Origin: JBHIFB01 sp046760905
Lineage (GTDB): Bacteria > Gemmatimonadota > CAZMKB01
DNA length: 16,880 nucleotides
Assembly (NCBI GenBank): GCA_046760905.1
Contig: JBHIFB010000062.1
Span: forward strand, 1 to 16,880
Direction: 5' to 3'
Positions 14,241-16,880 of the stretch are shown here, in pieces. The translations under genes and the position numbers were made by a program. The stretch's first letter is position 1. Each line of letters starts with the position of its first letter. A model generated the notes under the pieces. It had not been told where the DNA came from. It did not search any database and saw only the letters and a program-made list of their open reading frames with translations.

Positions 14241-14303
14241 AATCCGGGAAGGCGAGGAAAGGCCTCATTCGAATTGGCCTCTCATCTATGCCCTGAGAGT
14301 CTC

Positions 14304-14591
14304 ATGACCATACGGGTTGAAATACTCGGCGTGCCCATGCTAACAGAGGCACTTGGTGAAAAACGCCTGGAACTCGATGTGAGAGGGTCACGTGTTGGGG
14401 ATTTACTGGATGCGCTTATTAAACGAGGTGGAGATCCTGTGAAGCGGGCCCTTTTCGCCGAAGACGGGACCTTCGATCATTCAATTCAGATCGCGGTAAA
14501 CGGAGAGAAGTTCGTGTCGGTGGATGAGGAAGGGCTGGAACTCCGTGACGGGGATACGGTTACATTCATGATGCTTATCGGCGGTGGCTGA
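14304..14591 (+). CDS. MoaD/ThiS-family ubiquitin-like sulfur-carrier protein
   Basis: This 95-residue beta-grasp protein has the order expected of MoaD: TIRVEILGVPMLTEALG at the start, a GDLLDALIKRGG helix, an IQIAVNGEKF strand, and LELRDGDTVTFMMLIGGG at the C-terminus. The terminal Gly-Gly (here GGG) is the site adenylated and thiocarboxylated in sulfur carriers. MoaD gives the dithiolene sulfur of molybdopterin or tungstopterin; relatives donate sulfur to other products. The ATG at 14304 gives the canonical N-terminus. Its ribosome site (TGAGAG) is weak. No MoeB/ThiF-type activator or MoaE is in the window. The gene precedes SDR, thiolase and hydratase genes on the same strand, 183 bases away, so it may belong to a tungsten- or molybdenum-dependent catabolic locus. 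Confidence 0.82.
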   Translation: MTIRVEILGVPMLTEALGEKRLELDVRGSRVGDLLDALIKRGGDPVKRALFAEDGTFDHSIQIAVNGEKFVSVDEEGLELRDGDTVTFMMLIGGG

Positions 14592-14721
14592 TCCTGCCGG
14601 TAGAACAGGGCTGTTTTTAAATACTGAACTTCACACTCCCCGAGCGGATCCCTCATCAAGGTTGGCGGGGCCCAATGGGTTGAGGCGAGACAGATGAGCT
14701 TCGAGAAGCGGGATGGGAGAG

Positions 14722-14740
14722 GAGATTTGTCACAGATCTC
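14722..14740. promoter_or_regulatory. Dyad-symmetric site upstream of the SDR gene
   Basis: GAGATTTGTCACAGATCTC is a 19-base near-perfect dyad centred on one C, with one mismatched pair. It ends 34 bases before the SDR start codon, in the 183-base gap after the MoaD-like gene. It resembles a dimeric-repressor operator or a small 7-bp hairpin. No regulator gene is seen to pair with it. Confidence 0.3.
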
Positions 14741-14774
14741 TCCAGAGACGACCAAAAAGATGTGGAGGAGTAAG

Positions 14775-15518
14775 ATGATCTTAAAAGAGAAGGTCGCAAT
14801 CGTAACCGGGGGAAGTATAGGGATTGGAGCATCAATCGCGCTTGAACTCGCTACAAACGGTGCATGGGTGGCGATTAATTACAGGCGTCATGATACCGAA
14901 GCCAGAAACGTAGTGGAGGAAGCGGAAAAGCTTGGCGCAAGGGGGATGGCGCTCAAGGTGGATGTAGCCAGCTTCCAGGATGCTCAGAAGATGGTTGAGA
15001 AGGTGAAAGAGGAGTGGGGAGGGATAGACATCCTTGTGAACAATGCCGGTATAAACAGAGACGGCGTGGTCTGGAAGATGACGGAAGAGCAGTGGGATGA
15101 GGTGATAGCCGTTGATCTCAAGGGATATTTCAACTTCATCAGAGCGGTGGCTCCCATATTCAAGGAAAAGGGAGGTGGGAAGATCGTAAACATAACTTCG
15201 ATCAACGGTCTCAGGGGAAAGTTCGGACAGACCAATTATTCGGCTGCCAAGGCGGGCATCATCGGCCTTACGAAAGCCGTCGCAAGGGAGCTTGGCAGAT
15301 ACAGTGTTAACGTGAACGCGGTGGCGCCGGGGATGATATTCACGGACATGATGAAGGAACTGCCCAAAGATGTGATAGAGAAAGCACAAGACGAGACCGT
15401 GCTTGGCAGGTTGGGTGAGCCCGAAGAGGTCGCGAAAGTTGTGGCCTTTCTCGTGAGTGAAGATGCCAGGCATATTACAGGTGAGATAATCAAGGTCGAC
15501 GGAGGACAGTACATCTGA
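14775..15518 (+). CDS. SDR-family 3-oxoacyl reductase (FabG/PhaB-type)
   Basis: This 247-residue classical short-chain dehydrogenase would reduce 3-oxoacyl-CoA or -ACP to the 3-hydroxy form with NAD(P)H. It has TGGSIGIG (11-18), NNAG (89-92), and the catalytic Ser142, Tyr155, Lys159 in TSINGLRGKFGQTNYSAAKAG. VAPGMIFTDMM and the final GEIIKVDGGQYI are FabG-like. YRR after the second strand, with Arg37 and Arg38, suggests NADPH. The ATG at 14775 follows GGAGGAG at about 6 bases; an earlier in-frame ATG at 14694 would add 27 atypical residues. The thiolase starts 21 bases after its stop. With thiolase and hydratase alongside, a CoA-ester substrate is more likely than fatty acid synthesis. Confidence 0.9.
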   Translation: MILKEKVAIVTGGSIGIGASIALELATNGAWVAINYRRHDTEARNVVEEAEKLGARGMALKVDVASFQDAQKMVEKVKEEWGGIDILVNNAGINRDGVVWKMTEEQWDEVIAVDLKGYFNFIRAVAPIFKEKGGGKIVNITSINGLRGKFGQTNYSAAKAGIIGLTKAVARELGRYSVNVNAVAPGMIFTDMMKELPKDVIEKAQDETVLGRLGEPEEVAKVVAFLVSEDARHITGEIIKVDGGQYI

Positions 15519-15539
15519 TAACAGTCGAGGGAAGAGGAT

Positions 15540-16727
15540 ATGGAACTGAATGATATTGTTGCAGTGAGTGCAGTTAGAACCCCGATGGGAAGATTCGGTG
15601 GAACCCTCCGCAATGTCGCCAGCTATGATCTGGGTGCGGTAGTGGTGCGGGAGTCACTCAAAAGGACCGGGATAGGACCCGACGAAATAGACGAGGTGAT
15701 CCTTGGAAGCTGCAGGCAGGCCGGCAACGGCCCTAATCCGGCGAGAACAGCGAGCGTGAGGGGAGGCGTGGCCAGCGAAGTCCCGGTCCATACGATCAAC
15801 ATGGCCTGCCCCTCCGGGATGAAGGCGCTCGCTTTGGCCTCGCAGGCGATTCGGCTCGGGGAAGCTGAGACTGTGCTGATCGGCGGGATGGACAGCATGA
15901 GTACCATACCTTATCTGCTCAAGAACGCACGCTGGGATGGATTCAAGATGGGGGACAGACTTCTCCAGGACGGCTGGAGCGACAGCATCGATCCCCTCTG
16001 CAACATGGGGATGGGAGTGACCGCGGAGAACCTCGTTGTGAAGTACGGTATTTCCAGAAAAGATCAGGATACCTTCGCCTATGAGAGCCACATGAAAGCG
16101 GCTAAGGCGCAGGCGGAGGGCTGGTTCAGGGAGGAAATCGTTCCAGTAGAAGTTCCTCAGAGAAAGAAAGAGCCGATCCTGTTCGATCAGGACGAGACGA
16201 TCAGGCCTGACACGACTGTCGAGAAGATGGCAAAGCTTCCACCGGTTTTTAAGAAGGACGGGACGGTAACGGCCGGTAATGCATGCGCCATGTCAGATGG
16301 AGCCGCAGCCATCATACTCACCAGCAGGGAAAAGGCGAAATCGATGGGCCTTTCGCCACTGTTTTCCATGGTTTCATACGCCCAGGCTGCGGTCGACCCT
16401 GAATTCATGGGCGAGGGACCCGGGATAGTGATACCCAAAGCCCTGGAAGCGGCAAAGATGACGATCGAAGACATGGATTTCATTGAGGTGAATGAAGCCT
16501 TTGCCGTACAGGTTTTAGTGAATGAGAGGGCAGTCGGCTGGGACCGATCGAAACTGAATGTCCACGGCGGAGCCATCGCCCTTGGTCATCCAACCGGTAT
16601 CAGCGGTGCCCGGATAGTGGTGACACTCTGTAACATACTGAGGCAGCACGACGGTGAGCTCGGTATCGCTGGTATCTGTGGAGGAGGTGGTGTGACAATG
16701 GCAACGGTGATCAAAAGAGAATCCTAA
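15540..16727 (+). CDS. Thiolase (acetyl-CoA acetyltransferase family)
   Basis: This 395-residue thiolase would cleave 3-ketoacyl-CoA, or condense two acyl-CoAs. VSAVRTPMGRFGGTL is the usual N-terminus. The nucleophile is Cys90 in NMACPSGMKAL. NEAFA (318-322), the catalytic His350 in ALGHPTGISGARI, and Cys380 in GICGGGGVTMA complete the active site. HPTG in place of the commoner HPIG/HPLG and CGGGG in place of CIGGG are mild deviations seen in some degradative thiolases. The length is standard. The ATG at 15540 is preceded by GAGGG 8 bases away. It lies between the SDR gene and a crotonase gene, forming a beta-oxidation-like set. The direction in vivo is not determinable. Confidence 0.92.
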   Translation: MELNDIVAVSAVRTPMGRFGGTLRNVASYDLGAVVVRESLKRTGIGPDEIDEVILGSCRQAGNGPNPARTASVRGGVASEVPVHTINMACPSGMKALALASQAIRLGEAETVLIGGMDSMSTIPYLLKNARWDGFKMGDRLLQDGWSDSIDPLCNMGMGVTAENLVVKYGISRKDQDTFAYESHMKAAKAQAEGWFREEIVPVEVPQRKKEPILFDQDETIRPDTTVEKMAKLPPVFKKDGTVTAGNACAMSDGAAAIILTSREKAKSMGLSPLFSMVSYAQAAVDPEFMGEGPGIVIPKALEAAKMTIEDMDFIEVNEAFAVQVLVNERAVGWDRSKLNVHGGAIALGHPTGISGARIVVTLCNILRQHDGELGIAGICGGGGVTMATVIKRES

Positions 16728-16763
16728 GCGGACTTGACTCATAGACTAGTGGAGGCTTCGCAA

Positions 16764-16880
16764 ATGCATCATTACAAGCACATTTCCCTGAAGAAATCCC
16801 TCCCTGAGATCAGTATAACCCTGGACAGGCCTCCTCTGAACGTGCTGAACATGGAAATGATGAAGGAGCTCGAAGCGGCC
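16764..16880 (+). CDS. Enoyl-CoA hydratase-family protein, N-terminal fragment (dienoyl-CoA hydratase-like)
   Basis: The open frame runs off the window end after 39 codons. ISITLDRPPLNVLNMEMMKELEAA is the crotonase N-terminal strand and helix. PPLNVLN-MM is closest, by memory, to cyclohexa-1,5-diene-carbonyl-CoA hydratases (Dch/BamR) rather than the PxxxNAL form of common hydratases. GGAGG lies 8 bases before the ATG, so the start is reliable. It is 36 bases after the thiolase stop, so probably co-transcribed. The catalytic residues lie outside the window, so the specific activity is uncertain. Confidence 0.75.
   Translation, partial: MHHYKHISLKKSLPEISITLDRPPLNVLNMEMMKELEAA

Larger units (their letters stand above)
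13830..14303 (+). other. Gene-free region with promoters, structured element and palindromes
   Basis: These 474 bases separate the cytochrome gene from the MoaD-like gene. The first 190 bases are AT-rich and hold two candidate plus-strand promoters. From about 14020 to 14222 a strongly folded GC-rich element follows. The last 80 bases contain a perfect 12-bp palindrome (14229-14240) and a near-palindrome centred on TTCGAA (14260-14280). No credible protein is encoded: open frames here are in GC-rich repeats, lack ribosome sites and read as Arg/Pro/Gly-rich peptides. Confidence 0.7.

Noticed and set aside
14592..14660. Possible intrinsic terminator after the MoaD-like gene (ACAGGGCTGTTTTT)
   Set aside because: The stem would be 4 bp with a 2-base loop, too small to form despite the T-run.

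Overview
The window is a roughly 50% G+C bacterial chromosome segment with dense, mostly ordinary-sized genes on both strands. No rRNA, tRNA, insertion sequence, phage gene or CRISPR array is visible. The gene content suggests a free-living anaerobic or facultative Gram-negative bacterium, perhaps of the FCB group, a candidate phylum or the former Deltaproteobacteria. The evidence is a periplasmic multiheme cytochrome c with a HybA/HybB-like membrane electron-transfer module, a tartrate-dehydrogenase-like LeuB with a short HacA/LeuC2-type LeuC, and a MoaD-like carrier beside CoA-thioester genes. The lineage is inferred; no marker gene is present to settle it.

Layout. (1) 1-957 (+): the C-terminal part of an alkaline-phosphatase-superfamily phosphodiesterase, convergent with the next block. 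(2) 986-8030 (-): a long co-directional run, read 5' to 3' as acpS, a small acyl carrier protein, a Kbl-type alpha-oxoamine synthase, hisC, leuB, leuC, leuD and a crotonase. leuB-leuC-leuD are tightly packed. hisC has an exact consensus sigma70 promoter (TTGACA-N17-TATAAT) in front of it, so the block can be read as two units. (3) 8187-11079 (-): a secreted 208-residue protein of unknown function and a secreted HELGH zinc metallopeptidase, each with its own good promoter. (4) 11355-13829 (+): three genes for a four-cluster ferredoxin with a C-terminal anchor, a ten-helix HybB/NrfD-like quinone-interacting subunit, and a tetraheme c3-like cytochrome, with no hydrogenase or molybdoenzyme subunit in the window. 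(5) 13830-14303: a 474-base gene-free region with two candidate promoters, followed by a strikingly GC-rich, heavily folded element bounded by inverted repeats. (6) 14304-16880 (+): a MoaD/ThiS-family protein, an SDR reductase, a thiolase and the start of a second crotonase resembling dienoyl-CoA hydratases.

How the genes may work together. AcpS would activate the adjacent carrier protein, which is well placed to deliver an acyl group to the oxoamine synthase. LeuC/D and LeuB carry out the isomerisation and oxidation steps of branched-chain (or related) 2-oxo acid extension, and HisC is a transaminase. The (+) block at the right end has the logic of a reversible beta-oxidation segment (thiolase, 3-ketoacyl reductase, hydratase). 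The ferredoxin/HybB/cytochrome trio would link the quinone pool to periplasmic electron carriers.

The two places most worth a second look are the structured element at about 14020-14222 in front of the MoaD-like gene, and the acpS-ACP-oxoamine synthase set.
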